From contig NZ_FODT01000013.1 of NCBI RefSeq assembly GCF_900110435.1, positions 90,201-154,200 on the forward strand: 64,000 nt of DNA. The letters run 5' to 3'. Below the pieces are notes generated by a model. It had not been told where the DNA came from. It did no database searches and worked only from the letters and a program-made list of their open reading frames with translations. The stretch's first letter is position 1, and every line of letters begins with the position of its first letter. This document shows, piece after piece, positions 15,894 to 24,015 of this stretch. Position numbers and translations under genes: made by a program. The stretch comes from Rhodopseudomonas pseudopalustris (lineage in GTDB: Bacteria; Pseudomonadota; Alphaproteobacteria; Rhizobiales; Xanthobacteraceae).

Positions 15894-16718
15894 ATGGTAT
15901 CGGTGACAACGCAGGGCCTGAATGTGCCCAAGCTCGGGCTCGGCACCTTCAAGCTGCAGGGCAAGGACTGCCACGAAGCGGTGCTGACCGCGCTGGCGAT
16001 GGGTTATCGGCACATCGACACCGCCGAGATGTACGCCAACGAGGGGTCGGTCGGCGACGCGCTGCAGGACACCGACGTCCCGCGCGAGCAAATCCACGTC
16101 ACGACGAAAGTCTGGTGGCAGAACCTCGCCCCCGACGCGATCCGCAAGGCGTTCGACCAGAGCCTGTCCAAGCTGAAGACCGACTATGTCGACTTCTACC
16201 TGATCCATTGGCCGGCGCCGGACATGAACCTCGCCGCCGCCCTCGAGACGCTGATGCGAATCAAGGCCGAGGGCGGCGCCCGCGCGATCGGCGTGTGCAA
16301 TTTCCCGGTCGCGCTGCTGAAGCAGGCGGTCGAGGACATCAAAGCGCCGATCGCCTGCAATCAGGTCGAGTATCACGTGCTGCTCAGCCAGAACCGGCTG
16401 CTGCCTTATGCGCAGAGCAAAAGCGTGCCGCTCACCGCCTATGCGCCGCTGGCGCAGGGCCGGCTCGCGTCCTATCCGGAACTGCAACAGATCGCCGACA
16501 AGCACAACGCCACCGCGGCCCAGATCGCGTTGGCCTGGCTGCTCGAACAGGACGGCGTGCTGGCGATCCCGAAGGCGCGCAGCGAAGCCAGCCAGAGGAG
16601 CAATCTCGGCGCGCTGAGCGTCAGGCTCGACCAGGACGATCGCGCCTTGATCGCCAAGCTCCCGAAGGATCAGCGCTTCGTCAAGCCGGCGTTCGCGCCG
16701 GAATGGGACCCGGAGTAG
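15894..16718 (+). CDS. Aldo/keto reductase (AKR, 2,5-diketo-gluconate reductase type)
   Basis: A 274-residue NADPH-dependent (beta/alpha)8 reductase. The catalytic residues are placed as expected: Asp and Tyr in IDTAEMYANEGSVGDAL, Lys in HVTTKVWWQNL, His in LIHWPAPD. The C-terminal cofactor segment reads LAIPKARSEASQRSNLGAL. Substrate cannot be deduced; relatives reduce small aldehydes and methylglyoxal. The ATG at 15894 (MVSVTTQGLNVPKLGLGTF) fits the family start; upstream in-frame codons are in the divergent promoter region. Confidence 0.92.
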   Translation: MVSVTTQGLNVPKLGLGTFKLQGKDCHEAVLTALAMGYRHIDTAEMYANEGSVGDALQDTDVPREQIHVTTKVWWQNLAPDAIRKAFDQSLSKLKTDYVDFYLIHWPAPDMNLAAALETLMRIKAEGGARAIGVCNFPVALLKQAVEDIKAPIACNQVEYHVLLSQNRLLPYAQSKSVPLTAYAPLAQGRLASYPELQQIADKHNATAAQIALAWLLEQDGVLAIPKARSEASQRSNLGALSVRLDQDDRALIAKLPKDQRFVKPAFAPEWDPE

Positions 16719-16742
16719 GTCGCGCCGGCGCCACGCCCGCGA

Positions 16743-17369
16743 TCATTGCGCTGATTTGCGCGCGACAATGTAGTGGGCGTGACGATTGGCGCCGAAGGTG
16801 CGCGCGGTTTCGATGACGAAGCCGGCTTCGGTGATGGCCCGGCGGAGATCCGCCGCGCTCAGCACGGCGAACCGCGGAACGACGCCGAAGGCTTGGAGCG
16901 CGGGGATCACCCCACGGCGCATCAGGATGTTCATGTCCCTGACGCAATAGGTCTTGCTGATCAGCAGGCCGCCGGGCTTCAGCTGCCGGTGAATCGCAGC
17001 GAGCGTTGCGCGCATGTCCGGGACGAGATGCAGGATGAGAAAGGCGCACACCGCATCGTAAGGCGCGCCCTCACCGGTCGGCGTCGCGTCTGCAACCGTG
17101 AAGGTCACATTGTCGGGCGCCGCTTTCGATCGCGCAATCCGGATCATTTCCGACGACGCGTCGGTGGCGGTCCAGTGCGTGACGCAGGGGCCGAGGCGGA
17201 TCGCCGCGCCGCCGGTGCCGCAGCCGATCTCCAGCACGCGGTCCGATGCCGTCAAACGCGAGGCCGCATCCGCCAGCATCGCGTCGTAGGCAGCGACGTC
17301 CTTGATCGGCCGCGCGGCATATCGATCGGCCACCCGGTCCCAGAATTGGCTGTCGTTGCGGTCGGTCAT
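16743..17369 (-). CDS. Class I SAM-dependent methyltransferase
   Basis: A 208-residue protein with N-terminal FWDRVADRYAARPIKDVAAY, motif I VLEIGCGTGGAAIRLG, acidic TATDASSEMIRIA, motif II PYDAVCAFLILHLV and motif III LKPGGLLISKTY. The arrangement is that of small-molecule methyltransferases (Methyltransf_11/25). The substrate is unknown. It ends 24 bp from the convergent aldo/keto reductase stop. Confidence 0.88.
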   Translation of the reverse strand: MTDRNDSQFWDRVADRYAARPIKDVAAYDAMLADAASRLTASDRVLEIGCGTGGAAIRLGPCVTHWTATDASSEMIRIARSKAAPDNVTFTVADATPTGEGAPYDAVCAFLILHLVPDMRATLAAIHRQLKPGGLLISKTYCVRDMNILMRRGVIPALQAFGVVPRFAVLSAADLRRAITEAGFVIETARTFGANRHAHYIVARKSAQ

Positions 17370-17548
17370 GCCTCGAGCCTTTCACGCCAGCCTTCATCTA
17401 TCGCAGGCGCATGCCACTGGGAACCGAGCCGAAGGCCGTACAGCGATCCGAACGGATTCGGCGATTGCCGGCCGCAAGCAACCATTGCTAGATCAGCGTC
17501 ATGGCGCTGCGGCGCGCCGCCACAGGATCAATTCGTTCGAGTCCGGCC

Positions 17549-18025
17549 ATGTCGAAATCCACCCGCGCGACCCAGACGCTCGAGAAGCTCGGCGTCGCGT
17601 TCAAGCTGCACGCCTACGACTACGATCCCGATGCGGACTCGATCGGACTCGCCGCCGCCGAGGCGCTCGGCGTCGAGCCGCGGCGGATGCTGAAATCGCT
17701 GATGGCCGAACTCGACGGCAAGCCGGTCTGCGCGGTGATCGCCTCCGACCGCGAAGTCAGCATGAAGAAGCTCGCCAGCGCACTCGGCGGCAAGAGCGCG
17801 AAGATGATGAAGCCGGCCGACGCCGAGCGGCTGACCGGCTATCACGTCGGCGGCATCTCGCCGTTCGGCCAGAAGAAGCGGGTGCCGGTCGCGATCGACG
17901 AAGCGGCCCTCAGCGAGGCCACCGTGTACCTCAACGGCGGCCAGCGCGGGCTGCAGATCGAGATCGACCCCAACGACGCCGTGAAGGCGCTCGACGCCGT
18001 GGCGAAGCCGATCGCCGCGGATTGA
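17549..18025 (+). CDS. ybaK: Cys-tRNA(Pro)/Cys-tRNA(Cys) deacylase, YbaK/EbsC family
   Basis: A 158-residue cytosolic editing protein that hydrolyses mischarged Cys-tRNA(Pro). Family features are SIGLAAAEALGVEPRRMLKSL, CAVIASDREVSMKKLASAL, and the glycine segment YHVGGISPFGQKKRVPVAID. Length and order match YbaK. The ATG at 17549 (MSKSTRATQTLEKLG) is the family start. It is followed after 113 bp by an EamA transporter on the same strand. Confidence 0.93.
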   Translation: MSKSTRATQTLEKLGVAFKLHAYDYDPDADSIGLAAAEALGVEPRRMLKSLMAELDGKPVCAVIASDREVSMKKLASALGGKSAKMMKPADAERLTGYHVGGISPFGQKKRVPVAIDEAALSEATVYLNGGQRGLQIEIDPNDAVKALDAVAKPIAAD

Positions 18026-18138
18026 ACCCAGCCGGGCCGCGGAACAGCGGCGTCGCATGGCACGAATTCGGCGGGTGGACTTGCGGCGGCGGCGATTTTC
18101 GGCACAAGTCGCCTCCCCTCCAGCAGAGCAGTCAAAAC

Positions 18139-19059
18139 GTGCCCTCCGCTCCCCATCCCTTCGCGCGCCTCACCGACCAGCCCTATCTCCTGCTCAGCCT
18201 GACCTCGCTGTTCTGGGCCGGCAACGCCATCGTCGGCCGCGCCGCCGCCGGGCATTTCCCACCGGTGACGCTGTCGTTCCTGCGCTGGGCCTTCGCCTTC
18301 CTGCTGGTCGCGCCGTTTGCATGGCGGCACCTGATCGCGGACTGGAAGGTGATCCGCAAACACCTCGTCGTCATGGTCGCGATTTCGATCATCGGGATCT
18401 CGACCTTCAACACGCTGCAATACACCGCGCTGCAATACACCACAGCGCTCAATATCCTTCTGCTGCAGTCGACCGCGCCGCTGTTCGTGGCGATCTGGGC
18501 GCTGATCGTGCTCGGCGCGCGGCTCACGCTGACGCAGGCGCTCGGTATCATGGCGTCGATGGCCGGCGTCGTGGTGATCATCCTGCACGGCGACCTCGCC
18601 CAGATCACGGCGATCGATCTCAACCGCGGCGATCTGATGTTCATCGGCGCGCTCGCGACCTTCGGCCTGTACACCACGCTGACGCAGCGGCGGCCGGCGA
18701 TGCACGCGCTGTCGTTCCTCGCCTTCACCTTCGGCTGCGGCGCGCTGTTTCTGATTCCGCTGCTGATCTGGGAGCTGACGGTGCGGCCGGCGCCGGCGCT
18801 CGACGTCGCCAATGCGGCGTCGCTGGCCTATGTGGTGATCTTCCCGTCGATCCTGGCCTATCTCTGCTACAATCGCGGCGTCCGGCTGATCGGCGCCAAC
18901 CGCTCGGCGCCGTTCTTTCATCTCATCCCGGTGTTCGGCTCGGCGATGGCGATCCTGTTCCTCGGCGAACAGCCCCACCTCTACCACGCGATCGGCTACG
19001 CGATGGTGCTGGCCGGCGTGGTGGTCGCCGCGAGGAAGCCCGCGGCGCCTTCAGCCTGA
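18139..19059 (+). CDS. EamA-family (DMT) transporter, paralogue 1
   Basis: A 306-residue integral membrane protein with ten predicted spans in two EamA repeats; hallmark segments are QPYLLLSLTSLFWAGNAIVG, LQYTTALNILLLQSTAPLFV and YVVIFPSILAYLCYNRGV. The only suitable start is GTG at 18139, giving PSAPHPFARLTDQPYLL, which aligns with paralogue 2 at 20805. These exporters move amino acids or other metabolites across the inner membrane; the substrate is not known. It shares long identical blocks with the gene at 20805-21710. Confidence 0.9.
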   Translation: MPSAPHPFARLTDQPYLLLSLTSLFWAGNAIVGRAAAGHFPPVTLSFLRWAFAFLLVAPFAWRHLIADWKVIRKHLVVMVAISIIGISTFNTLQYTALQYTTALNILLLQSTAPLFVAIWALIVLGARLTLTQALGIMASMAGVVVIILHGDLAQITAIDLNRGDLMFIGALATFGLYTTLTQRRPAMHALSFLAFTFGCGALFLIPLLIWELTVRPAPALDVANAASLAYVVIFPSILAYLCYNRGVRLIGANRSAPFFHLIPVFGSAMAILFLGEQPHLYHAIGYAMVLAGVVVAARKPAAPSA

Positions 19060-19091
19060 CGGGCTGTTTTCCCGCGCACGACGCGGCCGCG

Positions 19092-19526
19092 CTACTCCGA
19101 AAGGGTATCCTGCCGCGGTGAGGAGATGCCGAACTTGCTGTACGATTCGCGGGTGCAGATGATCAGATGGTCGGCGCAGGCGGCGCGGCGATGCGGATCG
19201 CATTCGAGTTCGTATTCGGCCGAGTTCATCATGTCGAGAAACGCCTCGATCGACGGGTAATACACCAGCGCCAGATAGTCCCAATGCCGGCCGTCGTCGC
19301 GGCCGAGGGCGATCGCCTTGGCGGTGCCGGTCCACAACAGCGTGCCGCCGCGCGCCTTGATCATCGGAACAGTGAGCGTGCTGTAGCGCAGATAGGCGTC
19401 CCAGCCGGAGGCGTCGCCGTCGCCCCCGCTTTCGTTGAACCGCATCAAATTGACCATCACCACCGGCCCGCGATCCTCGCGCTCCAGCTCCTTCAACCCC
19501 TCGATATTCAGATGCTCGATGCCCAT
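19092..19526 (-). CDS. DUF1330-family protein
   Basis: A 144-residue cytosolic protein with the dimeric alpha-beta barrel pattern of DUF1330: GPVVMVNLMRFNESG, AYLRYSTLTVPMIKARGGTLL and WDYLALVYYPSIEAFLDMM. Function unknown. The ATG at 19526 has AGGGAAG six bases upstream; an alternative ATG at 19562 adds 12 residues. It faces the EamA gene convergently with 32 bp between the stops. Confidence 0.82.
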   Translation of the reverse strand: MGIEHLNIEGLKELEREDRGPVVMVNLMRFNESGGDGDASGWDAYLRYSTLTVPMIKARGGTLLWTGTAKAIALGRDDGRHWDYLALVYYPSIEAFLDMMNSAEYELECDPHRRAACADHLIICTRESYSKFGISSPRQDTLSE

Positions 19527-19596
19527 CGTCGCTTCCCTGTCCGTTAGCGCAGGATGACTCATCGTCAGATCGTCATCCCGCTTCAGCTTGTTGTTT

Positions 19597-19640
19597 GAGC
19601 ATGATCTTTTCCGAAAACCGGAGTCCACTTTTCGGGCTCA
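19597..19640. repeat. Intergenic repeat, GAGCATGATC...AAAAC/GTTTT...CCACTTTTCGGG family, copy 1
   Basis: Begins GAGCATGATCTTTTCCGAAA and ends CCACTTTTCGGG, with the arms CCGAAAA and TTTTCGG inverted around an ACCGGAG centre. The same element, in inverted orientation, occurs at 42035-42080. I recall it as abundant in Bradyrhizobiaceae intergenic DNA. The 260-bp gap 19527-19786 holds this and the ribosome site of the next gene, nothing else seen. Confidence 0.75.
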
Positions 19641-19786
19641 CGGTCGACCGGCTCTCGGCGCCGGCAGAATGCCGTGGATCGGGGGCGGCGCGGTAGCAAT
19701 TTCTGACGCAGGGCCGGACTACGGCATCGCCGCAATTGCCGAGCCGCCGCGATCATGGAACAATCCGACGGCAGGAGGCGATCGAC

Positions 19787-20632
19787 ATGATCACGGTTCC
19801 GGCACTGGCCGCCGATGCGCTCGGCAATTTCCTCGGCAAGTACATGCGCAAGCGCTACGGCGCGTCCGAGGCGCATCTCACCGAGATCGTGCCGTCGGTG
19901 GCGCGGATCGCGCTGGAATGCATCGGCAACAGCGACGCGCTGTATCACAATGTCGAGCACACCATGCTGGTGACACTGGCCGGCCACCACATCCTGCGCG
20001 GCCGCGCCCTGCATACGCACATGCCGGCCGAGGACTACGCGCATCTGATCATCGGCTGCCTCACCCACGACATCGGCTATGTCCGTGGCCTGTTCGAGGC
20101 CGACGGCGAGGACGGCTATGTGGTCGGCACCGATGGCCGCAAGGTGACGCTGCCACGCGGGGCCTCCGACGCGTCGATGCTGCCGTGGCACGTCGATCGC
20201 TCGAAGCTGTTCGTGCTGGAGCGGATCGGGGGCATCGCGCAACTCGACGCCAAGCGGATCGCCTGCGCGATCGAGGGCACGCGGTTCCCGCCGCAAATGC
20301 CGCTCGACGGCGAATGCTGCGAGGAAGAGGCCGCACTGCTGCGCGCCGCCGATCTGATCGGCCAACTCGGCGACCCGGCCTACATCCGCAAGACCAACGC
20401 GCTGTACTACGAATTCGAGGAGGCGGGGCTGAACCGCCAGCTCGGCTACGGCTCGCCGGCCGACCTGATCAACCTGTATCCGCAGTTCTACTGGAACAAC
20501 GTCGCCCCGCACATACAGACCGCGATCCGCTATCTCAACGTCACCGCCGGCGGCCGGCAATGGATCGCCAACCTCTACAGCAACGTCTTCCGCGCCGAAC
20601 GCGACATCCGACTGTCGGGGCCGCAGAAGTAG
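19787..20632 (+). CDS. HD-domain metal-dependent phosphohydrolase-like protein
   Basis: A 281-residue cytosolic protein. The HD-type metal ligands appear as YHNVEHTMLV (first His) and CLTHDIGYVRGLFEADGED (the His-Asp pair), near residues 45 and 95, followed by an all-helical core with EEEAALLRAADLIGQLGD. The substrate is unknown; HD proteins of this kind act on nucleotides or cyclic nucleotides. AGGAGG at 19773 supports the ATG at 19787. Both neighbours on its strand side are paralogous EamA transporters. Confidence 0.85.
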   Translation: MITVPALAADALGNFLGKYMRKRYGASEAHLTEIVPSVARIALECIGNSDALYHNVEHTMLVTLAGHHILRGRALHTHMPAEDYAHLIIGCLTHDIGYVRGLFEADGEDGYVVGTDGRKVTLPRGASDASMLPWHVDRSKLFVLERIGGIAQLDAKRIACAIEGTRFPPQMPLDGECCEEEAALLRAADLIGQLGDPAYIRKTNALYYEFEEAGLNRQLGYGSPADLINLYPQFYWNNVAPHIQTAIRYLNVTAGGRQWIANLYSNVFRAERDIRLSGPQK

Positions 20633-20642
20633 CGCCACCCAC

Positions 20643-20683
20643 CGTCATTCCGGGTTCGCGCTGGGCGCGCCCCGGAATGACGG
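20643..20683. repeat. Short palindromic repeat, CGTCATTCCGGG family, copy 3
   Basis: A 41-bp version: CGTCATTCCGGG at the left and CGCCCCGGAATGACGG at the right form a near-perfect hairpin directly after the HD gene stop (11 bp). In RNA it would act as a terminator-like stem, though no T-run follows. It shares ends with the copies at 2641 and 12436. Confidence 0.8.
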
Positions 20684-20804
20684 GGTGGGCGGCGAAAGGC
20701 GGCTCACGCGCGCGGCCCGAGCATGGCCTGCATTCCGCGGCGGCTCTTTGCCGGGGCTCGTTTTTCAGGCATGGCTGCGCCTCACTCGAACAGATCGCCG
20801 CCGC

Positions 20805-21710
20805 TTGATCTCCCTGTTCCGCACGGCTTTCGGCTGGCTCGCTCACCAGCCCTATCTGCTGCTCAGCCTGACCTCGCTGTTCTGGGCCGGCAACATCGTG
20901 CTCGCACGCGCCGTCGCCGGCCACGTGCCGCCTGTGACGCTGTCCTGCGTACGCTGGATCGGCGCGATGCTGTTGCTGCTGCCGTTCGCCTGGCCGCACC
21001 TGCGACGCGACTGGCGCAAACTGCGGACGCATTGGGTGCTGATGATCGTGCTGTCCGCCACCGGCTTCGCGATCAACAACGTGCTGTCCTATTGGGGCTT
21101 GCAATATACCCAGGCGCTGAACGCACTGCTGCTGCAATCGTCGGGGCCGCTGTTCGTGGCGCTGTGGTCGCTGCTGCTGTTCGGTGTGCGGCTGACCTGG
21201 ACGCAAGCGATCGGAGTCGCGCTGTCGCTGCTCGGCGTGCTGACCATCATCCTGCGCGGCGACCTGCTGGCGCTGGCCGGGATCGAACTCAACCGCGGCG
21301 ACCTGATGGTCGCGGCTGCGCTGTGCGCCTTCGGAATCTACTCGGCGATGATGCCGAAGCGGCCGGTGACGCATCCGCTGTCGCTGATCGTCGTCACCAC
21401 CGCCGGCGGCGCGCTGTTGCTGCTGCCGCTGGCGGTGTGGGAATTCGCCGCCGGGATCAGGCCGAGCGCCGACTGGGTGACCGCGGCGTCGCTGGCCTAT
21501 GTCGTGATCTTCCCGTCGGCGCTCGCCTATCTGTGCTTCAACCGCGGCGTCGAGCTGATCGGGCCGAACCGCTCGGCGCCGTTCCTGCATATGATGCCTT
21601 TGTTCGGCTCGGTGATGGCGATCGTATTGCTCGGCGAGAAGCCGGAATTATTCCACCTCGCGGGCTACGCGATGGTGATTGCAGGCGTGTTCATCGCGGC
21701 ACGGCGGTGA
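20805..21710 (+). CDS. EamA-family (DMT) transporter, paralogue 2
   Basis: A ten-span membrane protein of 301 residues if started at the TTG at 20805, which places 13 residues before HQPYLLLSLTSLFWAGN, just as in paralogue 1. A GTG at 20685 would begin inside the upstream repeat and is unlikely. Shared blocks with paralogue 1 include LNRGDLM, SLAYVVIFPS and LIGxNRSAPF. An inner-membrane exporter of unknown substrate. The start codon is the weak point; no ATG is available. Confidence 0.85.
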   Translation: MISLFRTAFGWLAHQPYLLLSLTSLFWAGNIVLARAVAGHVPPVTLSCVRWIGAMLLLLPFAWPHLRRDWRKLRTHWVLMIVLSATGFAINNVLSYWGLQYTQALNALLLQSSGPLFVALWSLLLFGVRLTWTQAIGVALSLLGVLTIILRGDLLALAGIELNRGDLMVAAALCAFGIYSAMMPKRPVTHPLSLIVVTTAGGALLLLPLAVWEFAAGIRPSADWVTAASLAYVVIFPSALAYLCFNRGVELIGPNRSAPFLHMMPLFGSVMAIVLLGEKPELFHLAGYAMVIAGVFIAARR

Positions 21711-21813
21711 ACCTCGTGGTCAGGCATTGAAACCGCCGCTCTCCCCTCGCCTTTTGCCGCCGTTTCGCGCAGTCTTGCCGAACTAAGAACAAGACCGTTC
21801 CTGGAGGAAACCG

Positions 21814-22791
21814 ATGCGAGCTATCCGCGCCGCGCTGGCGGCTGCTGTGTTGTCTGCGACGATCGCGGCCGCGCCGCAGGCGACCGCGCAGAATGCAGCC
21901 TACCCCAACCGCAACATCACGCTGGTGCTGCCGTTCGCGGCCGGCAGCGGCACCGACACGACGACGCGCATCATCTCGCAGAAACTCGGCCAGGCGCTCG
22001 GCGTCAGCATGGTGATCGAGAACAAGGCCGGCGCCAACGGCATGATCGCCGCGGCCTATGTCGCCCGCGCCCAGCCGGACGGCTACACGCTGTTCGTCAC
22101 CACCAACACCACGCATTCCGCCAACCCGTATCTGCTGAAGAACCTGACCTACGATCCGGTGAAGGATTTCGCGCCGGTGGCGCGCACCGGCGACCTGCCG
22201 TTCATGCTGGTGGTGCATCCGGACGTGCCGGCCAAGACCGTCACCGAACTGGTCGCCTACGCCAAGGCCAATCCGGGCAAGCTGACCTACGCCTCCGGCT
22301 CGTCGTCGGCGATCGTTTCGGGCGCGACCTTCGCCCGCAAAGCCGGGATCGATCTTCTGCACGTGCCGTACAAAAGCTCGCCGCCGGCGATGAACGACGT
22401 CATCGGCGGGCGCATCACCATGATGTTCACCGACGTGCTCACCGGCCTGCCGCACGTCAACGGCGGCGCGCTGCGCGCGCTCGCGGTGACGACCAAGGAC
22501 CGCTCGCCGCTGGTGCCCGATCTGCCGTCGATGCAGGAGGCCGGCGTCCCCGATTTCGACATCACCTCGTGGCAGGGCTATTTCGCGCCGGCCGGCACGC
22601 CGAAGGAGGTGGTGGCCAGGCTCAACACCGAGATCCGCAAGATCGTCGAGGACCCCGAGACCAAAGCCAAGCTCGCCACCCTCGGCATGGAGGCCTTCTC
22701 CGGCACGCCGGAACAGCTCGGCAAATTCGTCGACGATCAGCTCGTGCTGTGGGAGCGGCTGGTGCGCGAGGCGGGAATCGAGAAGCAGTAA
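21814..22791 (+). CDS. Bug/TctC-type periplasmic substrate-binding protein
   Basis: A 325-residue secreted protein with a Sec signal peptide (MRAIRAALAAAVLSATIAAA, cleavage after ATAQ). The mature part has the TctC landmarks YPNRNITLVLPFAAGSGTDT, ENKAGANGMIAAAYVARAQP and the conserved LHVPYKSSPPAMNDVIGG. Bug proteins bind carboxylates and feed tripartite tricarboxylate transporters; no tctA/tctB membrane genes are next to it, so it is an orphan binding protein, as is common. GGAGG lies eight bases before the ATG. A hairpin terminator follows at 22813. Confidence 0.93.
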   Translation: MRAIRAALAAAVLSATIAAAPQATAQNAAYPNRNITLVLPFAAGSGTDTTTRIISQKLGQALGVSMVIENKAGANGMIAAAYVARAQPDGYTLFVTTNTTHSANPYLLKNLTYDPVKDFAPVARTGDLPFMLVVHPDVPAKTVTELVAYAKANPGKLTYASGSSSAIVSGATFARKAGIDLLHVPYKSSPPAMNDVIGGRITMMFTDVLTGLPHVNGGALRALAVTTKDRSPLVPDLPSMQEAGVPDFDITSWQGYFAPAGTPKEVVARLNTEIRKIVEDPETKAKLATLGMEAFSGTPEQLGKFVDDQLVLWERLVREAGIEKQ

Positions 22792-22812
22792 GGCGGCTTT
22801 CCGACGAATAGG

Positions 22813-22850
22813 TCGACATGCCCGGGCTTGACCCGGGTATGTCGAGTTTT
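22813..22850 (+). terminator. Hairpin terminator between the Bug protein gene and mbfA
   Basis: A 14-bp stem, TCGACATGCCCGGG (22813-22826) with CCCGGGTATGTCGA (22832-22845), one G-U pair, 5-nt loop, then GTTTT. It lies between convergent genes. The core GCCCGGGCTTGACCCGGG also matches a widely dispersed alphaproteobacterial repeat. Confidence 0.8.
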
Positions 22851-22862
22851 CGGGATCGCGAG

Positions 22863-23834
22863 CTAAGCGCCGCCGATCAATATCCCCACCGCCAGCACGA
22901 TGACGCCGCCGAGCACGATCTGGAACACCGCCTGCAGGAACGGTGTGTCCATGTATTTGGCGCGGATATAGGCGATCGCCCAGAGTTCGACGAACACCAC
23001 GAGGCCGGCGATCGCGGTGGCGATCCAGAACGCGTTGGCCCAACTGTCCGGCACGAGATACGGGATGGTGTGGCCGAGGCCGCCGATCGTCGTCATCAAT
23101 CCGCAGATGCTGCCGCGCAGCCATGGCGAGCCGCGCCCGGTCATCGAACCGTCGTCGGACAAGGCTTCGGCAAAACCCATCGAGATGCCGGCGCCGATCG
23201 AGGCCGCGAGGCCGACGAGGAAGGTCGGCCAGTTCTGGTGTGTCGCGAAGGCCGCCGCGAACAGCGGCGCCAGCGTCGACACCGAGCCGTCCATCAGTCC
23301 TGCGAGGCCCGGCTGGACGTATTGCAGCACGAACATCCGGCGCGCGGTTTGATCCTCCGCGCCGCGGGCGTCGGGCGTGAGAATCCGATCGGTCAGCTGC
23401 GACGCACGCTGCTCGTGGCGTTTCTCGAATTCGGCCAGATCGGTGAGCAGCTTGCGGATCCGCACATCGGTGGCGCGCTCGGCGGAGCGCTCGTAGAAGC
23501 GCTGCGCTTCGAACTCCATGGTCTCCGCTTCCTTGCGGATGCGTTCGAGCGGCAGGTTGCGCGTCAGCCAGATCGGTCGGCGCTTGATGAACCCCTTGAC
23601 GTCCTCGCGCCGGATCGGCGGCAGATCGGGCCCGAAGCGCTCCTCGTAGAGCCGCAGCAGCATGTGGCGATGGCCCTTTTCCTGCTGCGCCATTTCGGTG
23701 AACACGCGCGCCGAATCCGGATAACGCTCGGCGAGGTCCTCGGCAAAGGCGAGATAGATTCGGCTGTCCTCCTCCTCGCCGGCGATCGCAACGGCCAGGA
23801 TTTCGCGCTCGGTCAGGTCGGAAAACGCCTTCAT
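22863..23834 (-). CDS. mbfA: MbfA-type ferritin-like/VIT1 membrane iron exporter
   Basis: A 323-residue protein with an N-terminal ferritin-like di-iron domain (residues ~1-145; [20 protein letters not shown] and [20 protein letters not shown] carry the Glu/His ligands, [13 protein letters not shown] a second helix pair) and a C-terminal VIT1/CCC1-like membrane domain with three to four spans ([40 protein letters not shown]). In Bradyrhizobium japonicum and Agrobacterium MbfA exports iron and is repressed by Irr. An Irr-type palindrome sits just upstream here, in agreement. ATG at 23834. It is transcribed away from the phytase-like gene. Confidence 0.94.
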   Translation of the reverse strand: MKAFSDLTEREILAVAIAGEEEDSRIYLAFAEDLAERYPDSARVFTEMAQQEKGHRHMLLRLYEERFGPDLPPIRREDVKGFIKRRPIWLTRNLPLERIRKEAETMEFEAQRFYERSAERATDVRIRKLLTDLAEFEKRHEQRASQLTDRILTPDARGAEDQTARRMFVLQYVQPGLAGLMDGSVSTLAPLFAAAFATHQNWPTFLVGLAASIGAGISMGFAEALSDDGSMTGRGSPWLRGSICGLMTTIGGLGHTIPYLVPDSWANAFWIATAIAGLVVFVELWAIAYIRAKYMDTPFLQAVFQIVLGGVIVLAVGILIGGA

Positions 23835-23854
23835 CTGCTGTAGCCTACGGTAAT

Positions 23855-23869
23855 TTAGAACGGTTCTAA
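23855..23869. promoter_or_regulatory. Irr-type iron control element (ICE) upstream of mbfA
   Basis: A perfect 15-bp dyad, TTAGAAC-G-GTTCTAA, starts 21 bases before the mbfA ATG. It fits the AT-rich TTAGAA/TTCTAA pattern of the ICE to which Irr binds in Bradyrhizobium, and stands out from the GC-rich surroundings. It may also influence the divergent gene at 24016. Confidence 0.75.
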
Positions 23870-24015
23870 TCCATAGTCCCGGTCGTTCCCGCTGTCAAAA
23901 TGCGCCGCCGCATGCGCCATTCGCCGCAGGCATCGTCATCGCGGCTTCATTGAAACGTCAGCCGCCTGTGATCCAGCGCCGCCACAAGTCCGGCGATCAA
24001 TCACAGGAGCTCTTC

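Noticed and set aside
17302..18138. In-frame extension upstream of the first EamA transporter
   Set aside because: It runs through ybaK in another frame; the paralogue alignment puts the start at the GTG at 18139.
21691..23124. Long minus-strand open frame (about 477 codons) opposite the Bug-type binding protein gene
   Set aside because: It is antisense to a well-supported secreted protein and has the Arg/His/Gly-rich composition of a shadow frame in GC-rich DNA.
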